Shown in pieces: positions 46,122 through 54,561 of a stretch of 57,617 bases of DNA. The stretch is from Clostridiales bacterium (GTDB lineage: Bacteria; Bacillota; Clostridia; Saccharofermentanales; Saccharofermentanaceae): positions 1-57,617 of the forward strand of contig JAFRST010000023.1 in NCBI GenBank assembly GCA_017427465.1, written 5' to 3'. The notes beneath the pieces were generated by a model that made no database searches, was not told where the DNA came from, and was given only the letters and a program-made list of their open reading frames with translations. A program made the translations under genes and the position numbers. Position 1 is the first letter of the stretch. Each line of letters begins with the position of its first letter.

Positions 46122-47159
46122 TCAGTTCTCCAAATCTGTGATGAACATTGCGTCACCGAAAGAGAAGAATCTGTATTCTTCCTCAACGGCGTGTTTATAA
46201 GCGTTTAATACATTTTCTCTTCCTGCTAAAGCTGATACCAGCATGATTAGTGTAGATTCGGGCAGGTGGAAGTTAGTGATAAGCGAGTTTACGCACTTAA
46301 ACTCATAACCGGGGTAGATGAATATGTTTGTATAACCTGATGTGGGTTTCATCTCGGGATCGGCTGAAGCGACAGCTTCTAAAGTCCTTGTTGAAGTCGT
46401 ACCAACAGATACGATCCTTCTGCCTTCGCTTCTTGCCTTGCGTATGATATCTGAAGCTTCCTTGGGGAATTCATACCACTCGGAGTGCATCTCGTGATCT
46501 TCAATAATCTCAGCCTTAACAGGTCTGAAAGTTCCGAGTCCTACATGAAGTGTAAGCTCAGCGATCTCTACGCCCATATCCTTAAGCTCCGCAAGGAGTT
46601 CTTTTGTGAAGTGAAGACCTGCGGTAGGAGCAGCGGCAGATCCTGAATCTTTTGAATATACTGTCTGATAACGCTCGGGGTCATCGAGTTTCTCGTGAAT
46701 ATAGGGAGGGAGAGGGATCGTGCCGGCTTTATCCAGAACTTCTTCCCAAACGCCTTTAAAGTCAAATCTGATTATCCTGTTGCCGCTCTCAAGGACCTTC
46801 TCGCATTCGGCTTCAAGCTCTCCGGGGATGAAGGTCATGCGCTTGCCTTCTCTGACTTTCTTGCCGGGACGCGCCAAAGTCTCCCAATGATTATCGTCGA
46901 TGCGCTTTAAGAGCAGAAGCTCAACAGGGCTCTGAGTATCAGAACGCACACCAAGAAGTCTGGCCGGAATGACTCTCGTGTTGTTGATAACAAGAACATC
47001 GCCTTTGTGGAGGTAATTCTTAATATCCGGGAAGTGACCGTCAACTATCTTGCCGGTGTTTTTGTCGAGCACCAAAAGACGTGATGCCAGGCGGTCCTTG
47101 GTAGGAACCTGTGCAATGAGCCTCTCGGGCAGATCATAGTAAAAATCAGAAGTTTTCAT
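46122..47159 (-). CDS. queA: S-adenosylmethionine:tRNA ribosyltransferase-isomerase
   Basis: Transfers the ribosyl part of SAM to preQ1 on tRNA to form epoxyqueuosine. Family landmarks are [15 protein letters not shown] (residues 4-18), [34 protein letters not shown] and STRTLEAVA. 345 residues is standard. It is the first gene of a queA-tgt-GH3 minus-strand unit. The ribosome site (AAGGCG) is weak. Confidence 0.96.
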   Translation of the reverse strand: MKTSDFYYDLPERLIAQVPTKDRLASRLLVLDKNTGKIVDGHFPDIKNYLHKGDVLVINNTRVIPARLLGVRSDTQSPVELLLLKRIDDNHWETLARPGKKVREGKRMTFIPGELEAECEKVLESGNRIIRFDFKGVWEEVLDKAGTIPLPPYIHEKLDDPERYQTVYSKDSGSAAAPTAGLHFTKELLAELKDMGVEIAELTLHVGLGTFRPVKAEIIEDHEMHSEWYEFPKEASDIIRKARSEGRRIVSVGTTSTRTLEAVASADPEMKPTSGYTNIFIYPGYEFKCVNSLITNFHLPESTLIMLVSALAGRENVLNAYKHAVEEEYRFFSFGDAMFITDLEN

Positions 47160-47260
47160 CTCGTGCGCCTTATAAATAAATATAACGACAGAAGTTTATC
47201 ACATTTAGTAAGAAAATGCGGATATACGCACATTATTTGATATTATGTCCTCTTATCCTT

Positions 47261-47269
47261 TGTTAAAAT
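47261..47269 (+). promoter_or_regulatory. Possible extended -10 promoter of the epimerase-like gene
   Basis: TGTTAAAAT matches the extended -10 pattern about 38 bases before the ATG. The nearest -35-like TTGATA is 21 bases upstream, too far for a normal promoter. Confidence 0.35.
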
Positions 47270-47306
47270 CCGAAATATATAACAAATCTTCCAAAGGAGA
47301 ATCCAA

Positions 47307-48323
47307 ATGAGAGCATTATTCATCGGCGGAACAGGAACTATCAGCAGCGCGATCACAAGAAGACTTGCAAAAGACAGTTCATGGGAATTGTGGCTTATAA
47401 ACCGCGGAAACAGGGCAGATACAGTGCCTGAAAACGTTCATCAGATCGTTTGCGACATCAATGATGAAGAAGCTGTCAAAAAGGCTTTGAAAGGCATGAC
47501 ATTTGATGTGGTAGGCGAGTTCATCGGATTTACTGTAGATCAGGTTGAGCGCGATTACAGGCTCTTTAAGGATATTACTAAGCAATATATCTACATCAGT
47601 TCTGCTTCGGCATATAACAAGCCTTCCGCAAACTATATAATCACTGAAGGCACAACCCTTGCTAACCCTTATTGGGAATATTCCAGAAACAAGATCTCTT
47701 GTGAGCAGTTCCTTATGGAAAAGTACAGGGAAGAAGCTTTCCCTGTAACTATCGTAAGACCCAGTCACACATATGATGAGAGATCGATTCCTTTAGGCGT
47801 TCATGGTAAGAACGGCTCCTGGCAGGTCATTAAGCGCATGATGGACGGCAAGCCCGTCATCATCCACGGCGACGGAGAGTCTTTGTGGCATCTGACGTTC
47901 AACGAAGACTTTGCTGTCGGTTATACGGCACTTATGGGCAACCGCCACGCTATCGGTGAAGCATTCCAGATCACGGGTGATGAAGTCCTTACATGGAATC
48001 AGATATATCAGACCATTGCTGACGCTCTGGGTGTTGAGCTTAAGACCGTACATGTATCTTCAGAATTCCTTACGGCTGTTGGTCCGGAGTACGATTTTGA
48101 GGGAAGCCTTACCGGAGATAAAGCTGTTTCCGTTGTTTTCGATAATTCTAAACTTAAAAAGCTCGCGCCTGACATGAAGACCACTGTTCCTCTGCATAAA
48201 GGAGTCAGGATCGCGCTGGAATACATACTGAATCATGAAGAGTGCAGAGCAGAAGACCTTGAATTCGACAGATGGTGTGATAAGGTTATCGAGACTCTTG
48301 AGGCTGCAAAGAAAACTTTTTAA
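47307..48323 (+). CDS. NAD(P)-dependent epimerase/dehydratase-like protein (extended SDR)
   Basis: 338 residues. The N-terminal cofactor loop GGTGTISSAI (residues 7-16) and NRGNR after the second strand define an extended short-chain dehydrogenase fold. SSASAYNK and YSRNK supply the Ser and the YxxxK catalytic pair. The C-terminal half has GESLWHLTFNEDFAVGY, typical of nucleotide-sugar or mRNA-binding-like SDR members. The substrate is not evident. AAAGGAG at 47294-47300 supports the start. It stands apart from galE further along. Confidence 0.82.
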   Translation: MRALFIGGTGTISSAITRRLAKDSSWELWLINRGNRADTVPENVHQIVCDINDEEAVKKALKGMTFDVVGEFIGFTVDQVERDYRLFKDITKQYIYISSASAYNKPSANYIITEGTTLANPYWEYSRNKISCEQFLMEKYREEAFPVTIVRPSHTYDERSIPLGVHGKNGSWQVIKRMMDGKPVIIHGDGESLWHLTFNEDFAVGYTALMGNRHAIGEAFQITGDEVLTWNQIYQTIADALGVELKTVHVSSEFLTAVGPEYDFEGSLTGDKAVSVVFDNSKLKKLAPDMKTTVPLHKGVRIALEYILNHEECRAEDLEFDRWCDKVIETLEAAKKTF

Positions 48324-48412
48324 GAGACAAAACCTATCAAACTAATATATATTTGTGCAAAAAAATAAGTTTTGATGTACAATTAGTTAGATTTTTCGAA
48401 GGGAGACTGATT

Positions 48413-49780
48413 ATGTCTGAGATTCCGTATAAGATTTACCTGTCAGAGAAAGAGATCCCAACAGCTTGGTATAACGTTCGTGCTGACATGAAGAATAAGC
48501 CCGCACCGCTTCTTAACCCCGGTACAGGCGAGCCCCTCAGTGCAGAAGACCTTATGCCTATCTTCTGTGAAGAGCTTTGCAAGCAGGAGATGAACAACAC
48601 CGACAAGTGGATCGATATCCCCGGTGAGATCGTTGATTTCTATAAAATGTACAGACCTTCTCCGCTCGTAAGAGCGTATTGCCTTGAGAAGGCTTTGGGC
48701 ACACCTGCTCATATTTACTATAAATTCGAAGGTAACAACACTTCCGGTTCCCACAAGCTCAATTCCGCTATCGCTCAGGCATACTACGCTAAGAAGCAGG
48801 GCCTGAAGGGTGTTACCACAGAGACAGGTGCAGGACAGTGGGGAACAGCCCTTTCAATGTCCACAGCTTATTTCGGACTTGACTGCCAGGTATACATGGT
48901 TAAGGTCTCTTACGAGCAGAAGCCTTTCAGACGTGAGGTTATGAGAACATACGGTGCTACCGTTACACCTTCTCCTTCTATGACAACCAATGTTGGCCGC
49001 AAGATCAATGAACAGTTCCCCGGAACAGACGGTTCCTTGGGCTGCGCTATCTCCGAGGCCGTTGAGGCTGCTACATCCCAGGAAGGTTACAGATACGTTT
49101 TAGGTTCAGTTTTGAACCAGGTATTGCTCCACCAGTCAGTTATCGGTCTTGAAGCAAAGGCTGCTCTTGATAAGTACGGCATCAAGGCTGACATGATCAT
49201 CGGCTGCGCAGGCGGCGGATCTAACTTAGGCGGACTTATCTCACCCTTCGTAGGTGAGATGCTCAGAGGCGAAGCTGATTATGAGATCATAGCTGTTGAG
49301 CCTGCTTCTTGTCCTTCACTTACCAGAGGTTCTTATGTTTATGACTTCTGCGACACAGGACGTGTTTGCCCTCTGGCTAAGATGTACACATTGGGTTCTA
49401 ACTTCATGCCCGCACCTAACCATGCAGGCGGCCTCAGATATCACGGCATGAGCTCCATCGTTTCTCAGCTCTATGATGACGGTTATATCAAGGCAAGATC
49501 TGTCAAGCAGACTGATGTATTTGCTGCTGCAGAGAAGTTTGCAAGGGTAGAGGGTATCCTTCCTGCTCCTGAGAGCTCACATGCTATCAAGGTCGCTATC
49601 GACGAAGCTCTCAAGTGCAAAGAGACAGGCGAGGCTAAGAACATCGTATTTGGTCTTACCGGTACCGGTTACTTCGACCTCGTTGCTTACCAGAAGTATA
49701 ATGACGGTGTCATGGATGACTACATCCCTACTGATGAAGACATCGCAGCTTCTCTGGCTCAGTGCCCGAAGCTCGGCTGA
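48413..49780 (+). CDS. TrpB2-type tryptophan synthase beta chain
   Basis: 455 residues of fold-type II PLP enzyme. The cofactor Lys is in NNTSGSHKLNSA, the phosphate-binding loop is GCAGGGSNLGG, and TETGAGQWGTALS is typical of the beta chain. The long N-terminus with RADMKNKPAPLLNPGTGEPL and the overall length identify the TrpB2 branch, which condenses indole or related acceptors with serine and often stands apart from trpA. No trpA or other trp genes are near. GGGAG at 48400-48404 sets the ATG at 48413; a frame extension upstream lacks a ribosome site. Strong codon bias suggests good expression. Confidence 0.9.
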   Translation: MSEIPYKIYLSEKEIPTAWYNVRADMKNKPAPLLNPGTGEPLSAEDLMPIFCEELCKQEMNNTDKWIDIPGEIVDFYKMYRPSPLVRAYCLEKALGTPAHIYYKFEGNNTSGSHKLNSAIAQAYYAKKQGLKGVTTETGAGQWGTALSMSTAYFGLDCQVYMVKVSYEQKPFRREVMRTYGATVTPSPSMTTNVGRKINEQFPGTDGSLGCAISEAVEAATSQEGYRYVLGSVLNQVLLHQSVIGLEAKAALDKYGIKADMIIGCAGGGSNLGGLISPFVGEMLRGEADYEIIAVEPASCPSLTRGSYVYDFCDTGRVCPLAKMYTLGSNFMPAPNHAGGLRYHGMSSIVSQLYDDGYIKARSVKQTDVFAAAEKFARVEGILPAPESSHAIKVAIDEALKCKETGEAKNIVFGLTGTGYFDLVAYQKYNDGVMDDYIPTDEDIAASLAQCPKLG

Positions 49781-49805
49781 TATTGATTAACATCGTTTTT
49801 ATGAG

Positions 49806-49832
49806 GGGTTGTCTGAAAAGGCAACCCTATTT
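49806..49832 (+). terminator. Probable terminator after the TrpB2 gene
   Basis: GGGTTGTC (49806-49813) pairs with GGCAACCC (49820-49827) using one G-T pair around a six-base loop, followed by TATTTAA rather than a clean T-run. Confidence 0.55.
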
Positions 49833-49877
49833 AATAGTAATGCAGGGAAGGAATATGACGATCGCTGCTTTATGATT

Positions 49878-49906
49878 TTGATTATTTGTTCGAAAAGTTA
49901 TAAAAT
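49878..49906 (+). promoter_or_regulatory. Sigma-A-type promoter of the Pro/Gln-rich protein gene
   Basis: TTGATT at 49878-49883 and TAAAAT at 49901-49906 are 17 bases apart, 31 bases before the ATG. Spacing is ideal and each hexamer is near consensus. Confidence 0.6.
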
Positions 49907-49937
49907 GATTTTTAGCCTATTTAGGGAGAGATTATAG

Positions 49938-50903
49938 ATGGCAGATTTCGACAACGATTGGAAGATCAGCGGTACTCCGGATCCGGCAACACCTGATCCG
50001 CAGCCTGCACAAGTACAGGCTCAGCCTGTTCAGCCTGCAGTTCAGGCGCCGGTTCAGCCTGCTCAGGCACAACAATATCAGCAGACAGGTTATACTTATC
50101 CTTCACAGCCTCAGGTTCAGCAGCCTGTTTATCAACAACCGGTTTATCAACAACCGGTTTATCAACAGCCTGCATACCAGCAGCCGGCGTATCAGCAGGG
50201 CAGAGTTTATCCCGGTGCACAGGCCGCTCCTGTTTACGGATATCCTGCACAGCAGGTTCCTTATCAGCAGATGGATTATGCTGCTTTCAATGCACAAAGA
50301 GAGCAAAGTCTTAATGAATGCACTAAGATGATCAATCACTTCTCACCGAAGGTAGATCTTTTCCAGAAGTATGAGAATGTTAACCGGGATATCGCCAGGT
50401 TTTCGATCCCGCCCAAAAAACTTCTCGTATGGGGAATCGTTTTGGCATCAGTAGGACTTGTTCTTACAGTTGTTAACTATTTTACAACGAAATATCCTAC
50501 TACCAGGCTTATTTATTGCATTTTCTATGGTTCGTTTATACTTGCCGGAGGCGGTATGTTGCTTGGATTCTTTTTGAAGAAGAAAAACAACAACAAAAAG
50601 CTTGAGAATCTTATTGTCGAGGCAGGTGAGCTCTCAACTGAGTTAACGCTTCTTTATAACCGTTTCGGAAATTGTACACTTGCGCCGGAATATGTTGATC
50701 CAAGGATCCTTTTTAAGCTCCAGTCGCTTATTCTTACCGGTAGATGTGCAACTATCAACGATGCTCTCAATCTGCTCTTGACATATCAGCGCAATTACGC
50801 AGTCATTCAGGCTGCCAAGTCAAAGCATATCGAAGAAACAGAGAAACGATATGAAGGTAAGGCGGCATTCTTTAATGCAGTGCGCTACTTCAATCTGAGA
50901 TAA
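49938..50903 (+). CDS. Pro/Gln-rich repeat protein with two membrane helices, unknown function
   Basis: 321 residues. The first 115 are disordered-looking and dominated by Pro, Gln, Ala, Val and Tyr, with five tandem copies of QP(V/A)YQ at about residues 62-86. Two hydrophobic segments follow (about 162-182 and 190-211), then a basic KKKNNNKK linker and a helical C-terminal domain of about 105 residues. There is no signal peptide, so the repeat region probably faces the cytoplasm. Such tails can bind partners or drive clustering, an inference. GGGAGAG at 49923-49929 and a good promoter support the gene. It has its own terminator. Confidence 0.75.
   Translation: MADFDNDWKISGTPDPATPDPQPAQVQAQPVQPAVQAPVQPAQAQQYQQTGYTYPSQPQVQQPVYQQPVYQQPVYQQPAYQQPAYQQGRVYPGAQAAPVYGYPAQQVPYQQMDYAAFNAQREQSLNECTKMINHFSPKVDLFQKYENVNRDIARFSIPPKKLLVWGIVLASVGLVLTVVNYFTTKYPTTRLIYCIFYGSFILAGGGMLLGFFLKKKNNNKKLENLIVEAGELSTELTLLYNRFGNCTLAPEYVDPRILFKLQSLILTGRCATINDALNLLLTYQRNYAVIQAAKSKHIEETEKRYEGKAAFFNAVRYFNLR
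50121..50195 (+). repeat. Five 15-base tandem repeats encoding QP(V/A)YQ
   Basis: Units begin at 50121, 50136, 50151, 50166 and 50181. Units two and three are identical (CAACCGGTTTATCAA); the others differ at silent or Val/Ala positions. All are multiples of three, so copy number can change without a frameshift. Confidence 0.9.
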
Positions 50904-50926
50904 GATATGATCTGCTAAACTTCCCG

Positions 50927-50953
50927 GGATGTCTCATATGAGCATCCTTTTTT
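50927..50953 (+). terminator. Rho-independent terminator after the Pro/Gln-rich protein gene
   Basis: GGATG and CATCC enclose the palindrome CTCATATGAG with one bulged T, followed by six T residues at 50948-50953. Confidence 0.8.
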
Positions 50954-50995
50954 ACGAAAAGTGCGATTATGAGGTACCGAGCAGCAAAATATGTC

Positions 50996-52615
50996 TTATT
51001 TTGTGCTGTCGTTATTGATCTTGGATAATTGATCTCTATGCATGATTATCGGCAGGATAACCTCAAAGCATGCGCCGCCTTCGTCCTTGTTATAAGCATT
51101 GATGCTTCCGTTGTGTTCCTCAGCTATTGCTTTAGCAAGAGCAAGACCGATGCCGTGCTTACCGTCTGCTCCCTTGGAGAAACGCTCAAAGAGGTGATTC
51201 AATACTTCGGGGGCGATACCCGGACCATCGTCAGATATCCGGAAGATGACTTTTGATTCAGTAACATCTCTTTTGCAGCTGAATGTCACTGCGTTCTTGC
51301 AATATCTCAAGCAGTTGGAGAAGATGTTCTCGAGGCATCTGATAAGGTCATTCTCGTTTGCATAAATATAAGAGTTCTTTATTTCGATATCGTTGATGAT
51401 AGCCTTGTCTTCATGGATAAAGTTGCCTCTGACGCGGTCGATTACGGTGTCACAGATCTTCGTTACATCGATATTCTGCTTTTTTACCTCGAAATTGCCG
51501 CTGCGGCTCATGTCCATCTTGGAGATGGATAGCAGATTCTCAACGAGGGAAGAAAGTCTGCCTGTCTCTGCAATAATGACGTCGATCGCGTTATCTCTGT
51601 CTTCGTCACTTTCGAAAACCCCATACTTGAGACCTTCGGCATAACCCTGAATTGACATAAGCGGTGTTCTGAGTTCGTGTGATGCATTCTGGAAGAAAGT
51701 CTTTTGTTCGATGTCTGATTCTTCGAGCTTGAAAGCCATCTGGTTCATAACGTCACCCAATTCCGAGAGCTCTTTACTGACTATATGTCCTCGGGAAGGC
51801 GTGAAATCACCCTTGGCGATTCTCCTTGCGAATCTTGAGAGCTTCTGTGTAGAGAAGATGAGAGGATATGTCATCAGCATACTCAAAATGCCGGCGATCA
51901 GGATAGCAAGGAGCGCGGCCTGGATGAGGGCTAATGTCATTGCTGCCATGAAAGAATAGTATGAACTTGAGTTAACGTAAACGCAGAGATAGTAATCGCC
52001 GAGATCGATAGATTCTTCTTTTGCTACTTCAGGATCGATCTCAACGGTATCTACATCTGATACCTTCTGTGAATAAACGAACTGCACTGATCTGTAGTAT
52101 ATGATGCTTCCGTCGATGTCGATCGTCTGGGTCTTGTTGAATTCGGAATATCCTTGTGCTTCCACTACATGGCTGACTACATTTGAAGCCATGTTGGCAT
52201 ATGAAGCAGAGTACTGTGCAGTAGGCCAGAGGAGAATGTAGTTGCCGGTATCTTTATCCAAAGTGTAAAGTGCGATTGTCGCCTGGTTTGAAAGGTCGGC
52301 GGAAGATACGATGGAGTCAACGAGGATAGCTCTGATGTTCTCTTCAGTCTTTTCTTCAGAAGCGCTGATCTGAGAGCTGAACGCGTTTGCGAATTCCTGT
52401 GTGGAGTTTACCGCAGTATCAAGACGTGAGTTACACTCATTAGCGATGTAATTCTTAACGATGGACTGAATATAGAAATTGATAATAAAGACAACCAGAA
52501 TGATTATTACGATCTCAACTGCGTAAAAGTGTAGAGAGATCGGTATTCTGATTGCCGCTTTGTTTTTTGAAGGTTTCTTTGTTTTTGACCGTGGCTGATC
52601 CGGTTTGTCAGTCAT
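50996..52615 (-). CDS. Membrane sensor histidine kinase with HAMP domain
   Basis: 539 residues. A basic N-terminal tail precedes the first membrane helix (about 30-52), an extracytoplasmic sensor domain (about 53-220) and the second helix (about 222-248). HAMP follows, then HisKA with the phospho-acceptor His in NASHELRTPLMS near residue 312, and HATPase_c with the N box ENIFSNCLRY, DDGPGIAPE and GIGLALAKAIAEEHNG. The start overlaps the response regulator stop by one base (TAATG). The signal sensed is unknown. Confidence 0.93.
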   Translation of the reverse strand: MTDKPDQPRSKTKKPSKNKAAIRIPISLHFYAVEIVIIILVVFIINFYIQSIVKNYIANECNSRLDTAVNSTQEFANAFSSQISASEEKTEENIRAILVDSIVSSADLSNQATIALYTLDKDTGNYILLWPTAQYSASYANMASNVVSHVVEAQGYSEFNKTQTIDIDGSIIYYRSVQFVYSQKVSDVDTVEIDPEVAKEESIDLGDYYLCVYVNSSSYYSFMAAMTLALIQAALLAILIAGILSMLMTYPLIFSTQKLSRFARRIAKGDFTPSRGHIVSKELSELGDVMNQMAFKLEESDIEQKTFFQNASHELRTPLMSIQGYAEGLKYGVFESDEDRDNAIDVIIAETGRLSSLVENLLSISKMDMSRSGNFEVKKQNIDVTKICDTVIDRVRGNFIHEDKAIINDIEIKNSYIYANENDLIRCLENIFSNCLRYCKNAVTFSCKRDVTESKVIFRISDDGPGIAPEVLNHLFERFSKGADGKHGIGLALAKAIAEEHNGSINAYNKDEGGACFEVILPIIMHRDQLSKINNDSTK

Positions 52616-53358
52616 TAATCCTGAATATCTCCGTCGTCTTCTTCGTCATCCGTATCTTCGTCTGTCCTGTTGATAAGTCTGAAGCCGTAACCCCAGATAG
52701 TAGATATTTTAGCATCAGATTTGCTGATTTTCTTCCTAAGTCTTTTAACTGTGTCATCAGCAACTCTTGTCTCGACCTGGGTCTCATAACCCCAGATCTT
52801 ATCTAAGAGCTCTGCTCTTGATACGGCTCTGTCCCTGTTGGAGATAAGATATGTCAGAAGCTGATATTCATTAGGTGTAAGGGGAAGGGGCTTGCCCTTC
52901 ATAGTTGTCTCTTTGGTCTTTCTGTTGATGATGATGTCAGCGAACTCATAGACAGCATCGTTATCAGGCTTGTCACCCGTCTTACCGGTGATCTCTTCCT
53001 GTCTTTTCAGAACAGACTTAACTTTTGAAACGAGTTTAACAGGGGAGAACGGCTTGGTGAAATAGTCGTCGCTGCCCATGTCGAGGCCCTGGATATAATC
53101 AGCATCACTGTCTTTTGCAGTGAGCATAATGATCGGTACATTTGATGTCTTACGGATCTCTTTGAGAATAAAGAAACCGTCATGACCGGGCATCATGACA
53201 TCAAGAATAATAAGATCTGCAGGTGAGTTGGAGAACACTTCAAAAAGCTTGTCTCCTGTAGGGAATCCTGTTACGTGAAAGCCTTCTCTCTCGAGGAATG
53301 TCTTAAGAAGATTTCTAATGTTATCGTCATCGTCTGCAATATAAATAAGTTTATTCAT
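52615..53358 (-). CDS. OmpR-family response regulator
   Basis: 247 residues. The receiver domain has the acidic pocket ADDDDN (8-13), the phospho-acceptor Asp53 in IILDVMMPG, and Lys102 in TKPFSP. The C-terminal winged helix shows LTPNEYQLLTYLISNRDRAVSRAELLDKIWGY and TRVADDTVKRLRKKI split by its recognition helix. An acidic tail (DEEDDGD) is unusual. It is upstream of and coupled to the kinase gene. GGAG lies six bases before the ATG. Confidence 0.95.
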   Translation of the reverse strand: MNKLIYIADDDDNIRNLLKTFLEREGFHVTGFPTGDKLFEVFSNSPADLIILDVMMPGHDGFFILKEIRKTSNVPIIMLTAKDSDADYIQGLDMGSDDYFTKPFSPVKLVSKVKSVLKRQEEITGKTGDKPDNDAVYEFADIIINRKTKETTMKGKPLPLTPNEYQLLTYLISNRDRAVSRAELLDKIWGYETQVETRVADDTVKRLRKKISKSDAKISTIWGYGFRLINRTDEDTDDEEDDGDIQD

Positions 53359-53513
53359 CAGTTACTCCAAATGTGTTTTTATACGTTACTACAATATTTT
53401 ATATGAAATTAATTATCAGTTTATTCGAAAATGGTGCAAATGTGTGGAATTAGTTTTAAATTGAAATCATTTGTGGTTAAATAACTTATCTGATTACACC
53501 TAAAGGAGTTAAT

Positions 53514-54536
53514 ATGCCTACAGTATTAGTTACAGGCGGTAACGGATATATCGGTTCACATACCGTTATCTCGCTTCATGAGAACGGTTATGATGTAGTT
53601 ATCGCTGACAATCTTTCCAACAGCAAGATGGAAGTCCAGAACCGCTTGGAGAAGATCACAGGCAAGAGATTTAAGTTCTATAACGTTGATTGTTGTGATA
53701 TTAACGCTCTCAGAAAAGTTTTCGAAGAGAACAAGATAGACAGCATCATCCATTTCGCAGGTCTCAAGGCAGTAGGAGAATCTGTACGGATCCCGCTTGA
53801 TTATTATTCCAACAATATCGACAGCATGATCGCGGTCTGCCGCCTTATGACTGAGTTTGGAGTAGACAAGCTCGTATTCAGTTCTTCTGCGACAGTTTAC
53901 GGCATGAGTGAGGATGTTCCTTTTACCGAAGAGAGCCCTCTCGGAATGTGCACTAATCCATACGGCTGGACTAAGTGGATGCTCGAACAGATATTAAGGG
54001 ATTATGCTTTTGCAAATCCCGGAAAGAAGATCTGCCTCTTAAGATATTTCAATCCCGTAGGTGCTCATGAGAGCGGTCTTATCGGAGAAGATCCCAGAGG
54101 AATCCCTAATAATCTCTTTCCTTATATATCCAAGGTCGCAGGCGGCACTTTGGAGTGTCTTACGATATTCGGCACAGATTACGATACACCTGACGGCACA
54201 TGTCTTCGTGATTATATACATGTCGTTGACCTTGCAAAAGGACACGTTAAAGCGATAGAATTCCTCGGGAAAACAAATGATTCTGTCTCAGTGTTTAACT
54301 TAGGTACCGGCAAAGGAACATCTGTTATCGAAGCAGTTAAAGCTTTTGAGAAAGCCTGCGGACATGAGATAAATCACAGGTTTGGTCCCAGAAGACCCGG
54401 TGACATTGCAGTTTGCTATGCATCGACGAAGAAGGCTGAAGAGGTTCTCGGCTTTAAGGCTGAGTACGGCATCGAAGATATGTGTTCTTCCTGCTGGAAG
54501 TGGCAGACGATGAACCCTGAAGGTCTTAAAGACTAA
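53514..54536 (+). CDS. galE: UDP-glucose 4-epimerase
   Basis: Interconverts UDP-glucose and UDP-galactose with bound NAD. The cofactor loop is TGGNGYIGSH (7-16); catalytic Ser is in FSSSATVYG (122-130); the YxxxK pair is Tyr150 and Lys154 in YGWTK. LRYFNPVGAH and GTCLRDYIHVVDLAKGH are GalE landmarks. 340 residues is standard. AAAGGAG at 53502-53508 supports the start. It lies 25 bases before the LCP gene, so both likely serve envelope polymer synthesis. Confidence 0.95.
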   Translation: MPTVLVTGGNGYIGSHTVISLHENGYDVVIADNLSNSKMEVQNRLEKITGKRFKFYNVDCCDINALRKVFEENKIDSIIHFAGLKAVGESVRIPLDYYSNNIDSMIAVCRLMTEFGVDKLVFSSSATVYGMSEDVPFTEESPLGMCTNPYGWTKWMLEQILRDYAFANPGKKICLLRYFNPVGAHESGLIGEDPRGIPNNLFPYISKVAGGTLECLTIFGTDYDTPDGTCLRDYIHVVDLAKGHVKAIEFLGKTNDSVSVFNLGTGKGTSVIEAVKAFEKACGHEINHRFGPRRPGDIAVCYASTKKAEEVLGFKAEYGIEDMCSSCWKWQTMNPEGLKD

Positions 54537-54561
54537 AATCATATATCAGGACGGAGAATTA

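Noticed and set aside
46121..46186. Longer tgt start overlapping queA
   Set aside because: The extra 22 residues are not part of the TGT family, and a good ribosome site serves the ATG at 46120.
50121..50195. Tandem repeats considered as a CRISPR array
   Set aside because: Units are 15 bases, directly adjacent with no spacers, and keep the reading frame of a protein.
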